Shown: positions 1 through 8,654 of the stretch, in pieces | How the letters are laid out: the number at the start of each line of letters is the position of its first letter | Position numbering within the stretch: position 1 is the stretch's first letter | Assembly (NCBI GenBank): GCA_017436185.1 | Contig: JAFSDP010000008.1 | Location: 116,595 to 180,594 of the forward strand | Source of the DNA: Alistipes sp. | GTDB lineage: Bacteria; Bacteroidota; Bacteroidia; Bacteroidales; Rikenellaceae | Direction of reading: 5' to 3' | Length of the DNA: 64,000 nt | Position numbers and translations under genes: made by a program | Notes under the pieces: generated by a model | Database searches by the model: none | Told to the model about the DNA's origin: nothing | The model's input: the letters and a program-made list of their open reading frames with translations, nothing else

Positions 1-30
1 ACCGCTCAACCTTTATCGGTTTTGCGAGTG

Positions 31-38
31 CAAAGGTA
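31..38 (-). promoter_or_regulatory. -7 box of a gene left of the window
   Basis: CAAAGGTA on the + strand reads TACCTTTG on the - strand, an exact match to the Bacteroidota -7 consensus TAnnTTTG. It would drive a gene on the - strand whose start lies left of position 1. The stretch from here to about 250 is AT-rich with several A/T tracts and holds no convincing gene; only the two outward-facing promoters are recognisable. Confidence 0.55.
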
Positions 39-253
39 GTAGCTTTTTTTCATTCTCCAAAACTTTTTGCAAAAAAAATACAAAAAAATCGCATTTTTTT
101 CGAAAAACACCCTCCGAGCCCTCCATTTCGGCACTTTTTGTCCCAAACCTCCTGCGGAAAACGAAGCCTGCTCGCATAATAATCCATACGTAAAAGTACC
201 GTTCGTCCGCTTTTAATATCCCCTATGTTGATAGATTTTGATTGAAAATAATG

Positions 254-282
254 TTGCAGAGTCAATTTTTTTCTTACTTTTG
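254..282 (+). promoter_or_regulatory. promoter of the TlpA-like lipoprotein gene
   Basis: TACTTTTG at 275-282 fits the -7 consensus TAnnTTTG and a TTG at 254-256 stands 18 bases upstream as a possible -33 element. The predicted transcript start near 289 leaves a leader of about 36 bases before the ATG at 325. Confidence 0.6.
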
Positions 283-324
283 TGATATAAAGTACATCTG
301 AATTAATCCAAAAAGTTAATAGTT

Positions 325-1455
325 ATGAAACATCTCATTAAATTTTATTGTGCGATGTTGGTCTTGGGGTTGGCGTCGTGTTCCAAAGCGCAAATTGAGA
401 TCTCTTTTGAGGGGTTTACGAATGATACGGTAATACTTTTCAGCGCCCCTATCAAAGATTATGTAAGTGCCTCCTCGGACTCAGAATTAAAGATAGATAC
501 TCTTCTCATCAAGAATAATCTTTTGCAGATTCCTGCTGCTGACGAGTCGATGTATTGGCACTTCTCGTTTAAGGAGACGGACGATAATAGCCCGAATTTT
601 ACACGTCGTGCAATCGACGTCATAACTCAGCCGAAGGATCGTATCAAGTACAAAGTGTGGCGCACCGCTGAGCAGTTTGAGTATGAGGCGAAGGGTAGCG
701 ACTATGCCGAAGGTGTTGCAGATTTTGATCGATATGTATTGCCAATAGCGCTCGAAATTGATCGTATTGATCGTGGTGTAGTGGAGAATTGGGAGATTAT
801 ACGACCGCTGTATGACAAGCGTCGTGCAATGGCTGCGGAGTGGTTGAAGAATAACTTGGATAGTCCGGCTGCCATATATGTATTGGTAGCGGAGGTTGCA
901 GCAGATGTATTTTTGGAGTATTATGATAGTTTGTTGCCGATGATCGAGTGCTCGGAGCTGGCTCCTATTGTCAAGCAACGTAAGCAGGCGGCCGATATGC
1001 AGGTTGCGACGACGCAAGCGAAGGCGAATGTTAAGGAGGGTGCGGTGGCTCCACAGTTTACTCTTTGCGACAACGATGGTCGTGCGGTTGAACTCTCGTC
1101 GTTCCGTGGGAAATGGGTCGTATTAGATTTTTGGGGAAGTTGGTGCGGCTATTGCATAAACGGTATTCCGAAGATGTTGCAGGCGTATGACGAGGTTAAG
1201 GATAAATGCGAGTTTATTGGTATTGCTTGTAACGACACGATGGACGCGTGGCTTGCTGCATTGGATAAGTACTCGATGCCTTGGGTGCAGCTGTTTAACT
1301 CGAATGATGTGGCGCCCGCAGACAATGTGAGTGTGAAGTATGCCATTGAGGGTTTCCCGACCAAGATCATCATAACGCCCGAGGGCGAGATTCATAAGAT
1401 ATTTGTTGGCGAAGACTCGGGCTTCTATACGGAGTTGGCGAATGTCGTCAAATGA
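325..1455 (+). CDS. TlpA/AhpC-type thiol-disulfide oxidoreductase lipoprotein
   Basis: The 376-residue product starts with a lipoprotein signal (lipobox LASC, Cys19). The N-terminal 120 or so residues look like the DUF4369-type beta domain that often precedes thioredoxins in Bacteroidota. The C-terminal third is a TlpA/AhpC fold beginning near residue 235 (GAVAPQFTL), with the redox motif WGSWCGYC placing the cysteines at 274 and 277 and a cis-Pro in GFPTK. It probably reduces or isomerises disulfides of envelope proteins from a membrane anchor. WCGYC differs from the usual WCxPC, so its redox potential may differ. It is transcribed alone; the following gene has its own promoter. The family is clear, the substrate unknown. 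Confidence 0.88.
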   Translation: MKHLIKFYCAMLVLGLASCSKAQIEISFEGFTNDTVILFSAPIKDYVSASSDSELKIDTLLIKNNLLQIPAADESMYWHFSFKETDDNSPNFTRRAIDVITQPKDRIKYKVWRTAEQFEYEAKGSDYAEGVADFDRYVLPIALEIDRIDRGVVENWEIIRPLYDKRRAMAAEWLKNNLDSPAAIYVLVAEVAADVFLEYYDSLLPMIECSELAPIVKQRKQAADMQVATTQAKANVKEGAVAPQFTLCDNDGRAVELSSFRGKWVVLDFWGSWCGYCINGIPKMLQAYDEVKDKCEFIGIACNDTMDAWLAALDKYSMPWVQLFNSNDVAPADNVSVKYAIEGFPTKIIITPEGEIHKIFVGEDSGFYTELANVVK

Positions 1456-1521
1456 TAGATGTCGGGCGGGGAGGTGCTCTACGGTTAGCGTGCTGAAACG
1501 TTGCCGCTAATTGTGCTTTTT

Positions 1522-1557
1522 GGCTTTGTGGCGTAAAAAATATAACGCAACAAAGCC
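1522..1557. terminator. 13-bp inverted repeat, probable terminator
   Basis: GGCTTTGTGGCGT (1522-1534) and ACGCAACAAAGCC (1545-1557) pair with one mismatch around a 10-base A/T loop. It lies 67 bases after the lipoprotein stop and 10 bases before the next -7 box. There is only a short T4 after the stem, so termination may be weak. Confidence 0.5.
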
Positions 1558-1567
1558 AAATTTTATG

Positions 1568-1575
1568 TACCTTTG
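1568..1575 (+). promoter_or_regulatory. -7 box of the MFS/radical SAM unit
   Basis: TACCTTTG matches TAnnTTTG exactly. A transcript start near 1582 excludes the in-frame TTG at 1573 as a start codon and supports the ATG at 1600. Confidence 0.7.
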
Positions 1576-1599
1576 TCGTCGATAAATATCGATTGGACT

Positions 1600-2826
1600 A
1601 TGCAACAGATTCCAAATTGCGCCCCCGCAAAGGATCGCCTTTGGACGCGCGACTATATATTTATATGTGCAGCAGCGTTTTTGCTGTCGTTTTCGTTCTT
1701 CTTGTTAGTGCCCACGTTGCCGTTCTATCTGCGTGATACGTTCGGGATTGGGCAGTCGATGGTCGGAGTGGTGCTGTCGTGCTACACGATTGCGGTGCTG
1801 TGTGTGCGCCCGTTTTCGGGATTTATGGCCGATACGTTTCCGCGAAAGCGAATGTATGTGATAGCCTATTCGCTCTTTGTGGCGACCTTCTTCGGCTATC
1901 TGACCATCACGACGGCGTTGTCGATATTCATTGCGTTGCGAATTTTCCACGGTTTGACATTCGGTACTCTGACGACCACGGGTAATACGCTCGTGATCGA
2001 TATTATGCCCTCGTCGCGCCGAGGTGAGGGCTTGGGTTACTATGGCGTGATGGGTAATATGGCGATGGCGTTTGGCCCGATGGCGGGTCTGTTTATCATA
2101 TCGTCGGGCAACTACGATCTGCTGTTTTGGAGCTCGATCGCCTCAGGCGGTCTGGGATTGATGTTCGGCTCGTTGGTGCGCGCGCCACGCAAGGCGCCTG
2201 CTCCGCAACCCAATCGAGCGCTGTCGATCGACCGTTTCTTCCTGATCGAGGGAATCCCTGCCAGCATAGCATTCTTTATGTTGGCAATTCCGTATGGTAT
2301 GACCTCGTCGTATATGGCGCTCTATGCCGAGCAGTCGGGTATCACGTCGAGTTCGGGACTGTTTTTTACGGTGATGGCATTGGGTTTGGTGTCGTCGCGT
2401 CTAAATTCGGGTAAGCGTGTCGATCGCGGATTGGTTACGCAGACGATTCGTGCGGGTATTGTTGTGGCTCTTGTTGGTGTTACGGGCGAGGCTCTGCTAT
2501 CGACCGTGGCCGAGTGGAACCAGACGGCAGGATATGTGCTCTATTTTGCGTCGGCGCTGCTGATTGGTTATGGATATGGAACGATGTTTCCGGCATACAA
2601 CACGCTGTTTATCAACCTTGCGCCCAACTCGCGTCGTGCGACGGCAAATGCAACCTACCTGACGGGTTGGGACGTAGGTATCGGTTGCGGAATGTTGCTC
2701 GGTGGCTGGCTTTCGGAGCGTAGTTTTGCGTTGTGCTATGCCGTAGGTGCGGCGTTGGTTGTGCTGGCGTTGGTATGGTTTGTGGTGCGCGTAACGCCCC
2801 ATTTTAATAAGAATAAATTGAGATAA
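1600..2826 (+). CDS. major facilitator superfamily transporter
   Basis: A 408-residue polytopic membrane protein with about 12 hydrophobic segments. The MFS signature loop after TM2 is visible in GFMADTFPRKRMYV (D-x-x-x-R-K-R), and a second copy of the fold begins after the basic central loop (RAPRKAPAPQPNR). It likely exports or imports a small solute by proton coupling; the drug/sugar efflux branch is most similar, but the substrate cannot be told. The ATG at 1600 is chosen because the -7 box lies at 1568-1575. The stop is 8 bases before the radical SAM gene, so both are probably cotranscribed. Confidence 0.88.
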   Translation: MQQIPNCAPAKDRLWTRDYIFICAAAFLLSFSFFLLVPTLPFYLRDTFGIGQSMVGVVLSCYTIAVLCVRPFSGFMADTFPRKRMYVIAYSLFVATFFGYLTITTALSIFIALRIFHGLTFGTLTTTGNTLVIDIMPSSRRGEGLGYYGVMGNMAMAFGPMAGLFIISSGNYDLLFWSSIASGGLGLMFGSLVRAPRKAPAPQPNRALSIDRFFLIEGIPASIAFFMLAIPYGMTSSYMALYAEQSGITSSSGLFFTVMALGLVSSRLNSGKRVDRGLVTQTIRAGIVVALVGVTGEALLSTVAEWNQTAGYVLYFASALLIGYGYGTMFPAYNTLFINLAPNSRRATANATYLTGWDVGIGCGMLLGGWLSERSFALCYAVGAALVVLALVWFVVRVTPHFNKNKLR

Positions 2827-2834
2827 CGATTTTT

Positions 2835-3614
2835 ATGGCAACTTCACTCTTTTCGGACGTAATTTTCGGGCCGATCCATTCGCGTCGATTGGGACTTTCG
2901 TTGGGTGTCAATCTGCTACCTACGGAGGCTAAGTTGTGCAATTTCGACTGCATCTATTGCGAGTGCGGTTGGAATGGCGACCATCGTGGATCGCGTCGAT
3001 TCAACGACCGAGCGACGGTGCGCGAACTGCTTGGCGAGCAACTGCGCAAGATGGCCGAGGCGGGGACACCGCCCGATGTGATCACATTCGCGGGTAATGG
3101 CGAGCCGACGATGCACCCTGATTTTGAGGCGATTATCGACGATACGATCGCTCTGCGTGATGAGCTTTGCCCGTCGGCACGAGTGTCGGTGTTGAGCAAT
3201 GCGACGATGATCGGACGCGAGTCGGTGCGTCGTGCGTTGGAGCGTGTCGATAACAATATTTTGAAGCTCGACTCGGCATTTGACGCGACCGTGCAACTGA
3301 TGAACAACCCGCAGCAGGCCGACTATACGGTCGAGCGAACGGTGCGCGAGATGGAGCGTTTCGAGGGTCGAATGATCTTGCAGACGATGTTCCTGCGTGG
3401 CAGAGTGGGGGAGTGCCCGATTGACAATACGACCGAGCGAGAGGTTGAGGCGTGGTTGAAGATTGTGGAGCGTATTCGTCCTCAGCGAGTTATGGTATAT
3501 ACGATCGACCGCGATACGCCACTCGAAACCCTCGCGAAGGTATCGGTCGAGGAGTTGCGACGGATAGCCGAACGGGTCGAGGCGTTGGGCATTGAATGTT
3601 CGGTAGCGGGATAA
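2835..3614 (+). CDS. radical SAM protein (COG0731-like)
   Basis: A 259-residue radical SAM enzyme. The [4Fe-4S] cluster motif is CNFDCIYC (C-x3-C-x2-C) near residues 35-42, preceded by FGPIHSRRLG, the N-terminal signature of the COG0731 Fe-S oxidoreductase group. The SAM-binding GNGEPT motif follows near residue 88. The reaction is unknown; members of this group are poorly characterised. Likely cytoplasmic and translated with the MFS transporter from one mRNA. It ends at a symmetric terminator shared with dxs. Confidence 0.85.
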   Translation: MATSLFSDVIFGPIHSRRLGLSLGVNLLPTEAKLCNFDCIYCECGWNGDHRGSRRFNDRATVRELLGEQLRKMAEAGTPPDVITFAGNGEPTMHPDFEAIIDDTIALRDELCPSARVSVLSNATMIGRESVRRALERVDNNILKLDSAFDATVQLMNNPQQADYTVERTVREMERFEGRMILQTMFLRGRVGECPIDNTTEREVEAWLKIVERIRPQRVMVYTIDRDTPLETLAKVSVEELRRIAERVEALGIECSVAG

Positions 3615-3653
3615 TAAAGAAGGCGTTGCTTGCGGCAACGCCTTCTTTATTAT
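3611..3653. terminator. perfect bidirectional terminator, radical SAM gene / dxs
   Basis: A 19-bp perfect inverted repeat (3611-3629 and 3635-3653) with a five-base loop TTGCG. A/T tails on both sides make it symmetric. It overlaps the radical SAM stop codon on the + strand and the dxs stop codon on the - strand. Confidence 0.9.
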
Positions 3654-5530
3654 ATCATCTCTTTGATCGCTTGATAGATACCCTCGGCATCGTAGCCGCA
3701 CATCGCATATAGTTGGGCAGGCGAACCGTGTTCGACAAATTGATCGGGGATTCCGAGGCGTCGCACCTGCTTGATGTGCCCGTGCTCGGTGAGCCAATTC
3801 TCGACCGCACTACCTGCGCCACCGCGCACAACGCCGTCCTCGACCGTAATCACACGGTCAAAACGCTCAGCGATCTCTGCAAGCAGCTCTTCGTCAAGCG
3901 GTTTAGCCCATCGCATATCGTAGTGTGCCACCGAAATCCCCTCCTCTGCTGCGCGCGCAATCGCCTTTGCGACGAAGTTGCCGACCGTACCAAAGCTCAC
4001 CACAGCCACCTGATCGCCATCAGCGAGGCGACGTCCGCGACCTATTTCGAGTGCTGTGAAAGGCTGCTCGCGCCACTCGGTGCCCACACCACGACCACGC
4101 GGATAGCGGATCACAACGGGGCGCTCGGCTTGCAAGGCAGTGAACATCATATTTCGCAGTTCGATCTCGTTCATCGGGGTTGCAATAGTCAGATTGGGCA
4201 CACTTCCCAACGTTGCCAGATCCAATGCTCCGTGGTGTGTCGCTCCATCTTCGCCAACCAATCCTGCACGGTCAAGACACAGCACCACAGGTAGTTGCTG
4301 AATCGCTACGTCGTGAACAATATTGTCGAAAGCGCGTTGCGAGAACGACGAATAGATATTGCAGAACGGTACTAACCCCTGCGTAGCCAATCCCGCTGCA
4401 AAAGTTACGGCGTGTCCCTCGGCGATGCCCACATCGAAGCAACGTTCGGGCATCTCGGCCATCATAATATTGAGTGAGCAACCCGTTGGCATTGCGGGAG
4501 TTATGCCGACAATACGCTTGTCTTGGCGAGCCAGATCGAGCAACGTCTGACCGAAAACATCTTGATAGCGTGCCGATGCGTCGGGCGCGGTTTTATCCAA
4601 TCGCTCGCCCGTCGTGGGGTCGAAATGTCCCGGTGCGTGCCACACCGATTGGTTCTGCTCGGCAGGGGCATAGCCTTTACCCTTGACCGTCAGTACGTGC
4701 AACAATTTCGGTCCTTTGATCTGGCGCAGGTCGCTCAGCGTGCGCGCCAACGAGATCACGTCGTGCCCATCAACGGGTCCGAAGTAACGGAATCCGAAGC
4801 TCTCGAACAGATTGCTATTCTGCAAGATACCCTGCTTGATGACGTTTCCTGCCTTCTGCATCGCGCGTCGCAACGAGGGCATCGACGCAAGCATATTCCA
4901 CACTCGATTTTTGAACCGATTGTAGTGGCGCGAGGTGGTGATTCGCAGCAGGTAATGTTTCAAAGCACCGACATTGGCGTCGATCGACATATTGTTGTCG
5001 TTGAGAATGATGAGCAGGTTTGCCTTGCTGGCGCCTGCGTTGTTCAGCCCCTCGAATGCCAATCCGCCCGTCATCGCTCCATCGCCGATAACCGCAACTA
5101 CGTTACGCTCGTCGCCTTTCAGTCGCATTGCCTCGGCCATACCGAGTGCTGCCGAGATCGAAACCGACGAGTGGCCACCGATGAAGGCATCGTACTTGCT
5201 CTCGCTGCGGCGCGGAAAACCGCCCAGTCCGCCCAACTTGCGATTCGAGGTGAATGCGTCGCGACGCTCGGTGATGATCTTGTGGGCATAGGCTTGGTGG
5301 CCAACGTCCCAAATCAGCTGATCGTCAGGCGTATCGAACACGTAATGGAGAGCCGTAGTCAGTTCGACCGTACCCAAGCTCGATCCCAAATGCCCCGGAT
5401 TTACGGCACATTGTTCGATGATGTAGTCGCGCAATTCGTCGCAAAATTGCGGAAGTTCATCGACGCTCAGTGCGCGAAGTTCAGTCGGTGAATCGACGTT
5501 GGTGAGATATTTATACTCTTTCGTTCCCAT
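3650..5530 (-). CDS. dxs: 1-deoxy-D-xylulose-5-phosphate synthase
   Basis: Makes DXP from pyruvate and glyceraldehyde 3-phosphate with thiamine diphosphate, the entry to the MEP isoprenoid pathway (cytoplasmic). The N-terminal domain has SSLGTVELT and GHQAYAHKI, the ThDP-binding motif VIGDGAMTGGLAFEGLNNAG, and the central domain has the pyrimidine-domain DRAGLVGEDGATHHG. With the start at 5530 (MGTKEYKYL) the protein has 626 residues, the normal family size. The open frame extends upstream to 5647, but the -7 box at 5550-5557 lies inside that extension, so the upstream ATG cannot be used. An ATG at 5539 is an alternative. Confidence 0.96.
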   Translation of the reverse strand: MGTKEYKYLTNVDSPTELRALSVDELPQFCDELRDYIIEQCAVNPGHLGSSLGTVELTTALHYVFDTPDDQLIWDVGHQAYAHKIITERRDAFTSNRKLGGLGGFPRRSESKYDAFIGGHSSVSISAALGMAEAMRLKGDERNVVAVIGDGAMTGGLAFEGLNNAGASKANLLIILNDNNMSIDANVGALKHYLLRITTSRHYNRFKNRVWNMLASMPSLRRAMQKAGNVIKQGILQNSNLFESFGFRYFGPVDGHDVISLARTLSDLRQIKGPKLLHVLTVKGKGYAPAEQNQSVWHAPGHFDPTTGERLDKTAPDASARYQDVFGQTLLDLARQDKRIVGITPAMPTGCSLNIMMAEMPERCFDVGIAEGHAVTFAAGLATQGLVPFCNIYSSFSQRAFDNIVHDVAIQQLPVVLCLDRAGLVGEDGATHHGALDLATLGSVPNLTIATPMNEIELRNMMFTALQAERPVVIRYPRGRGVGTEWREQPFTALEIGRGRRLADGDQVAVVSFGTVGNFVAKAIARAAEEGISVAHYDMRWAKPLDEELLAEIAERFDRVITVEDGVVRGGAGSAVENWLTEHGHIKQVRRLGIPDQFVEHGSPAQLYAMCGYDAEGIYQAIKEMI

Positions 5531-5549
5531 TAGTTGCATTTTCTCTCGA

Positions 5550-5557
5550 CAAAGATA
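5550..5557 (-). promoter_or_regulatory. -7 box of dxs
   Basis: The - strand reads TATCTTTG. The predicted transcript start near 5543 is only 4-13 bases from the candidate dxs start codons, so the leader is very short. Confidence 0.6.
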
Positions 5558-5580
5558 ATTAAATATTGGAGAAAAATACT

Positions 5581-5588
5581 TATCTTCG
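5581..5588 (+). promoter_or_regulatory. -7-like box of the OmpA lipoprotein unit
   Basis: TATCTTCG differs from TAnnTTTG at one position and lies 28 bases before the start at 5617. Together with the dxs box it makes a compact divergent promoter region. Confidence 0.45.
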
Positions 5589-5616
5589 CAAAAGGATTCA
5601 GAATAAAAACGATTGA

Positions 5617-6531
5617 ATGATGCGAAAATTGTTGATGTTCGTTGCATTGAGCCTCATTTGCAGCTCGTGCGTGTCGAACAAAGTCTATAACGCTTCGCGT
5701 GCCGAGGTGATGCGTCTCGAAAGTGAGCTGTCGGCTCTGCGTGCCCGCCACTCGGCTCTCGAACAGCTTAATAATGAGCTCAATGGCGAGAAGCTCGGTT
5801 TGCAGGATAACCTTTCGGCGCTCACTGCCGAGCACGATGCGCTGCGTAAGCAGTATGCCTCGCTCGATGCCGATCGCGCCAAACTTGCTCGCGATCTGGA
5901 TCAGCTGCGCGATATGCTCGACAAAGGTAATGCCGAGGCGTCGCGAATGTTGCAGGAGTTGCAGCGCAACCAAGCCGATTTGGAGGAGCGTTCGCAGCGT
6001 GTCGAGGAGTTGGAGTCGCTGTTGAAGGCGCGCGAGGAGGCCATCGCTGCAATCCGTCGTCAGGTGAGCGACGCTTTGTTAGGCTTTGAGGGTAAGGGAC
6101 TTACGATCTCGACCCGCGACGGTAAGGTCTATGTCTCGATGGAGGATAAACTGCTGTTCCGTTCGGGTAGCTACGAGATCGGTCGCGATGGCGAGAAGGC
6201 GGTGCGCGATCTGGCGAAGGTGCTGGCGGCCAACCCCGACATCAACGTTATGGTCGAGGGACATACCGACGACGTGCGCTATACGCCCAATGCCTATCTC
6301 AAAGATAACCTCGACCTGAGTGCCAAGCGTGCGACGACCGTGGTGCGTTTGTTGCTCGAAAACAAGGAGATAGCACCCGAGCGAATCGTTGCCGCTGGAC
6401 GTGGCGAGTCGTTGCCCGTAGCCGAGGGCAAGACGGCCGAGGCGCGTGCCAAGAACCGTCGTACGGAGATCATCTTGACCCCGAAATACGACGAATTGAT
6501 GAAATTGATGGAAACAACAAATAACGAATAA
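5617..6531 (+). CDS. OmpA-family peptidoglycan-binding lipoprotein
   Basis: A 304-residue lipoprotein: signal with lipobox ICSSC (Cys18), a long heptad-rich coiled coil over about residues 30-150 (SELSALRARHSALEQL and similar), and a C-terminal OmpA domain from about residue 165 with the peptidoglycan-binding core VEGHTDD and LSAKRATTV. The domain order is that of a Pal/YiaD-like or coiled-coil spacer protein that ties the outer membrane to the cell wall. It is followed five bases later by pyrH, an arrangement that suggests one mRNA for pyrH, tlpA and frr. Confidence 0.9.
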   Translation: MMRKLLMFVALSLICSSCVSNKVYNASRAEVMRLESELSALRARHSALEQLNNELNGEKLGLQDNLSALTAEHDALRKQYASLDADRAKLARDLDQLRDMLDKGNAEASRMLQELQRNQADLEERSQRVEELESLLKAREEAIAAIRRQVSDALLGFEGKGLTISTRDGKVYVSMEDKLLFRSGSYEIGRDGEKAVRDLAKVLAANPDINVMVEGHTDDVRYTPNAYLKDNLDLSAKRATTVVRLLLENKEIAPERIVAAGRGESLPVAEGKTAEARAKNRRTEIILTPKYDELMKLMETTNNE

Positions 6532-6536
6532 ATGCT

Positions 6537-7244
6537 ATGAAATACAAACGTATATTGCTCAAACTCAGCGGTGAATCGCTGATGGGCGCACAGAAATATG
6601 GTCTTTCGACCGACGTACTCACCTCGTATGCACGTCAGATCCGCGACGTGGCTGCAACGGGTGTGCAGATCGGTATTGTGATCGGTGGCGGTAATATTTT
6701 CCGTGGTTTGAGTGGCGTGAGCCGTGGTTTCGACCGCGTGAAGGGCGACCAGATGGGGATGCTCGCTACGATCATCAACTCGCTGGCATTGCAGTCGGCA
6801 TTGGAGGACGCAGGCGTCAAGGCTCGTGTGCTGACATCGATCCGTATGGAGCCCATTGGCGAGTACTACTCGAAGGCTCGCGCGCTGGAACTGATGGAGG
6901 CCGGTTACGTGGTGATCGTCGGTGGCGGTACGTCGAATCCCTTCTTCTCGACCGACTCGGCATCGGCTCTGCGTGGCGTCGAGTTGGAGTGCGAGGTGCT
7001 GTTGAAGGGTACCCGTGTCGATGGCGTCTATACGGCTGATCCTGAGAAAGATCCGACCGCAACGAAGTTCGACGAAATCACGTTCGACGAGGTGCTCGAT
7101 CGTCGTTTGAAGGTGATGGATCAGACCGCTTTCACGCTCTGCCGCGAGAACGGATTGCAGATCATCGTCTTCGATATGGACACCGAGGGCAACCTCGCGC
7201 GCGTTCTGTCGGACGAGAAGATAGGTACGTTGGTTAAACTTTAA
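6537..7244 (+). CDS. pyrH: UMP kinase
   Basis: Phosphorylates UMP to UDP with ATP in pyrimidine nucleotide synthesis; cytoplasmic hexamer of the amino-acid-kinase fold. The 235-residue length is standard. Visible motifs are KLSGESLMG at the N-terminus, GGGNIFRG in the phosphate loop, GGGTSNPFFSTDSA in the UMP site, and the C-terminal DQTAFTLCRENG. It lies between the OmpA lipoprotein and a tlpA-like gene with frr further on. pyrH and frr are neighbours in most bacteria; here a thioredoxin gene is inserted between them. Confidence 0.97.
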   Translation: MKYKRILLKLSGESLMGAQKYGLSTDVLTSYARQIRDVAATGVQIGIVIGGGNIFRGLSGVSRGFDRVKGDQMGMLATIINSLALQSALEDAGVKARVLTSIRMEPIGEYYSKARALELMEAGYVVIVGGGTSNPFFSTDSASALRGVELECEVLLKGTRVDGVYTADPEKDPTATKFDEITFDEVLDRRLKVMDQTAFTLCRENGLQIIVFDMDTEGNLARVLSDEKIGTLVKL

Positions 7245-7255
7245 TTCGTGGTGCG

Positions 7256-7801
7256 ATGAAGAAGAAGATAATTGTTGCGGTGTTGTTTATTGCGGCTATT
7301 GCGCTGGCATCTTTTGTAGTGATTCGCGCACAGCGCCTGCCGGTTGATGACGCTGCGGTTGCTGTGATTGGCGACAAGTGCCCCTCGTTTGAGGTGCAAA
7401 TGCTTGACGGCGATGTGGTTTCGATCGACTCGCTGCGTGGTAAGACCGTCCTGATCAACTTCTGGGCTACGTGGTGCCCGCCCTGCAACGAGGAGATGGA
7501 GCGCGTTGAGAAGGATATTGTCGAGCGTTTTGCCGACGAGGAATTTGTCTTCCTGCCCATTTCGCGTGGCGAGAAACCCGAGGTGGTCAGCGCGTGGCGC
7601 ACGAAGAAGGGATACAAGTTCGATGTAGGTCTTGATATCGCAACCGAGATCTTCCCGCAGTTTGCCCGCACCTATATTCCTCGCAACTACTTGATCGATC
7701 CCGACGGAACGATCGTCTATTACGAGGTCGGCTACGATGCTGAGCTCTTTGACGAGCTTGTGAATAAGATCGACGAAACGATCCAAAACGCTAAGAAATA
7801 A
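7256..7801 (+). CDS. TlpA-family membrane-anchored thioredoxin
   Basis: 181 residues with a single N-terminal hydrophobic helix (residues 4-23) and no lipobox, so it is an inner-membrane-anchored protein with its domain in the periplasm. The active site is WATWCPPC (Cys74, Cys77), and the conserved cis-Pro region reads IPRNYLIDPDG. TlpA/ResA-type proteins keep cysteines of cytochromes or other exported proteins reduced. It starts 11 bases after pyrH and ends 23 bases before frr, so it is probably cotranscribed with both. Confidence 0.88.
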   Translation: MKKKIIVAVLFIAAIALASFVVIRAQRLPVDDAAVAVIGDKCPSFEVQMLDGDVVSIDSLRGKTVLINFWATWCPPCNEEMERVEKDIVERFADEEFVFLPISRGEKPEVVSAWRTKKGYKFDVGLDIATEIFPQFARTYIPRNYLIDPDGTIVYYEVGYDAELFDELVNKIDETIQNAKK

Positions 7802-7824
7802 TTACTTAAAACACAGATACAGTT

Positions 7825-8388
7825 ATGACAGAACAGACCAAACAGATCCTCGACAATGCATCGTCGAAGATGCAGAAGGCGCTCGACTATTTCGAAGATG
7901 AATTGGCGAACGTACGTGCAGGCAAGGCCAGCACCAACCTCCTGAATGGCGTGATGGTTGATTACTATGGCGCACCGACCCCCGTGTCGCAGGTTGCTAG
8001 CGTAACCGTTCCCGACGCTAAGACGGTGATTATCCAGCCGTGGGAGAAGAATCTGATTCGTGCCATCGAGAAGGCAATTATCGACTCGAACATCGGCCTC
8101 GCTCCCTCGAACAACGGTGAGCAGATCCGCTTGACGATGCCCCCTCTGACTGAGGAGCGTCGTAAGCAGCTCGTTAAGCAGGTTCGCAGTAGTGCCGAGA
8201 ATGCTCGCGTAACGTTGCGTAACATTCGTCGTGATGCTGTCGATGCGTTCAAGAAGGCGCAGAAGGACGGTATGCCCGAGGACGAGGCAAAATCGGGCGA
8301 GGGCGAAGCACAGAAGGTGATCGAAAAGTATTCGAAGAAGCTCGATGCAATGCTCGACGCTAAGGAGAAGGAGATTATGACCGTGTAA
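7825..8388 (+). CDS. frr: ribosome recycling factor
   Basis: Splits post-termination ribosomes together with EF-G. The 187-residue length is normal. The family motif VRAGKAS is near residue 31, and the C-terminal helix carries VRNIRRDA-like residues (LRNIRRDAVDAFKK). It is the last gene of the lipoprotein-pyrH-tlpA-frr unit and is followed by a strong intrinsic terminator at 8409. Confidence 0.97.
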   Translation: MTEQTKQILDNASSKMQKALDYFEDELANVRAGKASTNLLNGVMVDYYGAPTPVSQVASVTVPDAKTVIIQPWEKNLIRAIEKAIIDSNIGLAPSNNGEQIRLTMPPLTEERRKQLVKQVRSSAENARVTLRNIRRDAVDAFKKAQKDGMPEDEAKSGEGEAQKVIEKYSKKLDAMLDAKEKEIMTV

Positions 8389-8408
8389 TTTGTTGCTCCT
8401 CAATGATT

Positions 8409-8436
8409 AAGCCGCTCTGCAAAGGGCGGCTTTTTT
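8409..8436 (+). terminator. intrinsic terminator of frr
   Basis: GCCGCTC and GGGCGGC pair around the loop TGCAAA and are followed by T6. Confidence 0.9.
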
Positions 8437-8471
8437 GATTCACAAATTGCATTATAATCCACACTTAGTGG

Positions 8472-8542
8472 CTCATCATTGGCGGGTGGGGGGGCTCGCC
8501 CGAAGGGCGACCCGCCAATGATGACACGCCGCATAACGGCGT
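8472..8542. repeat. modular intergenic palindrome, copy A
   Basis: A perfect 15-bp outer stem (8472-8486 with 8509-8523) encloses a run of seven G (8487-8493) and an inner hairpin TCGCCC-GAA-GGGCGA (8495-8509). A second hairpin, CACGCCG-CATAA-CGGCGTG (8524-8542), follows at once. It sits between the convergent terminators of frr and upp. The architecture matches copies B, C and D although the stem sequences differ. Confidence 0.85.
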
Positions 8543-8603
8543 GATCATTTCAATTCAGTTTTTTTGTGAATAACCGACCAATTGCTTACTCAACCTTCAT
8601 AAC

Positions 8604-8635
8604 AAAAAAGCCACCCCAGCGACGGAGTGGCTTTT
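8604..8635 (-). terminator. intrinsic terminator of upp
   Basis: AAAAGCCAC pairs with GTGGCTTTT; on the - strand the stem is followed by a run of U. It may work in both directions. Confidence 0.8.
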
Positions 8636-8654
8636 ATTAATATAGGTATTCGTT

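Noticed and set aside
50..265. 71-codon open frame at the left edge on the - strand
   Set aside because: AT-rich low-complexity translation between two outward promoters; no signal or family.
1573..1599. TTG start of the MFS transporter
   Set aside because: It overlaps the -7 box TACCTTTG and would precede the transcript start.
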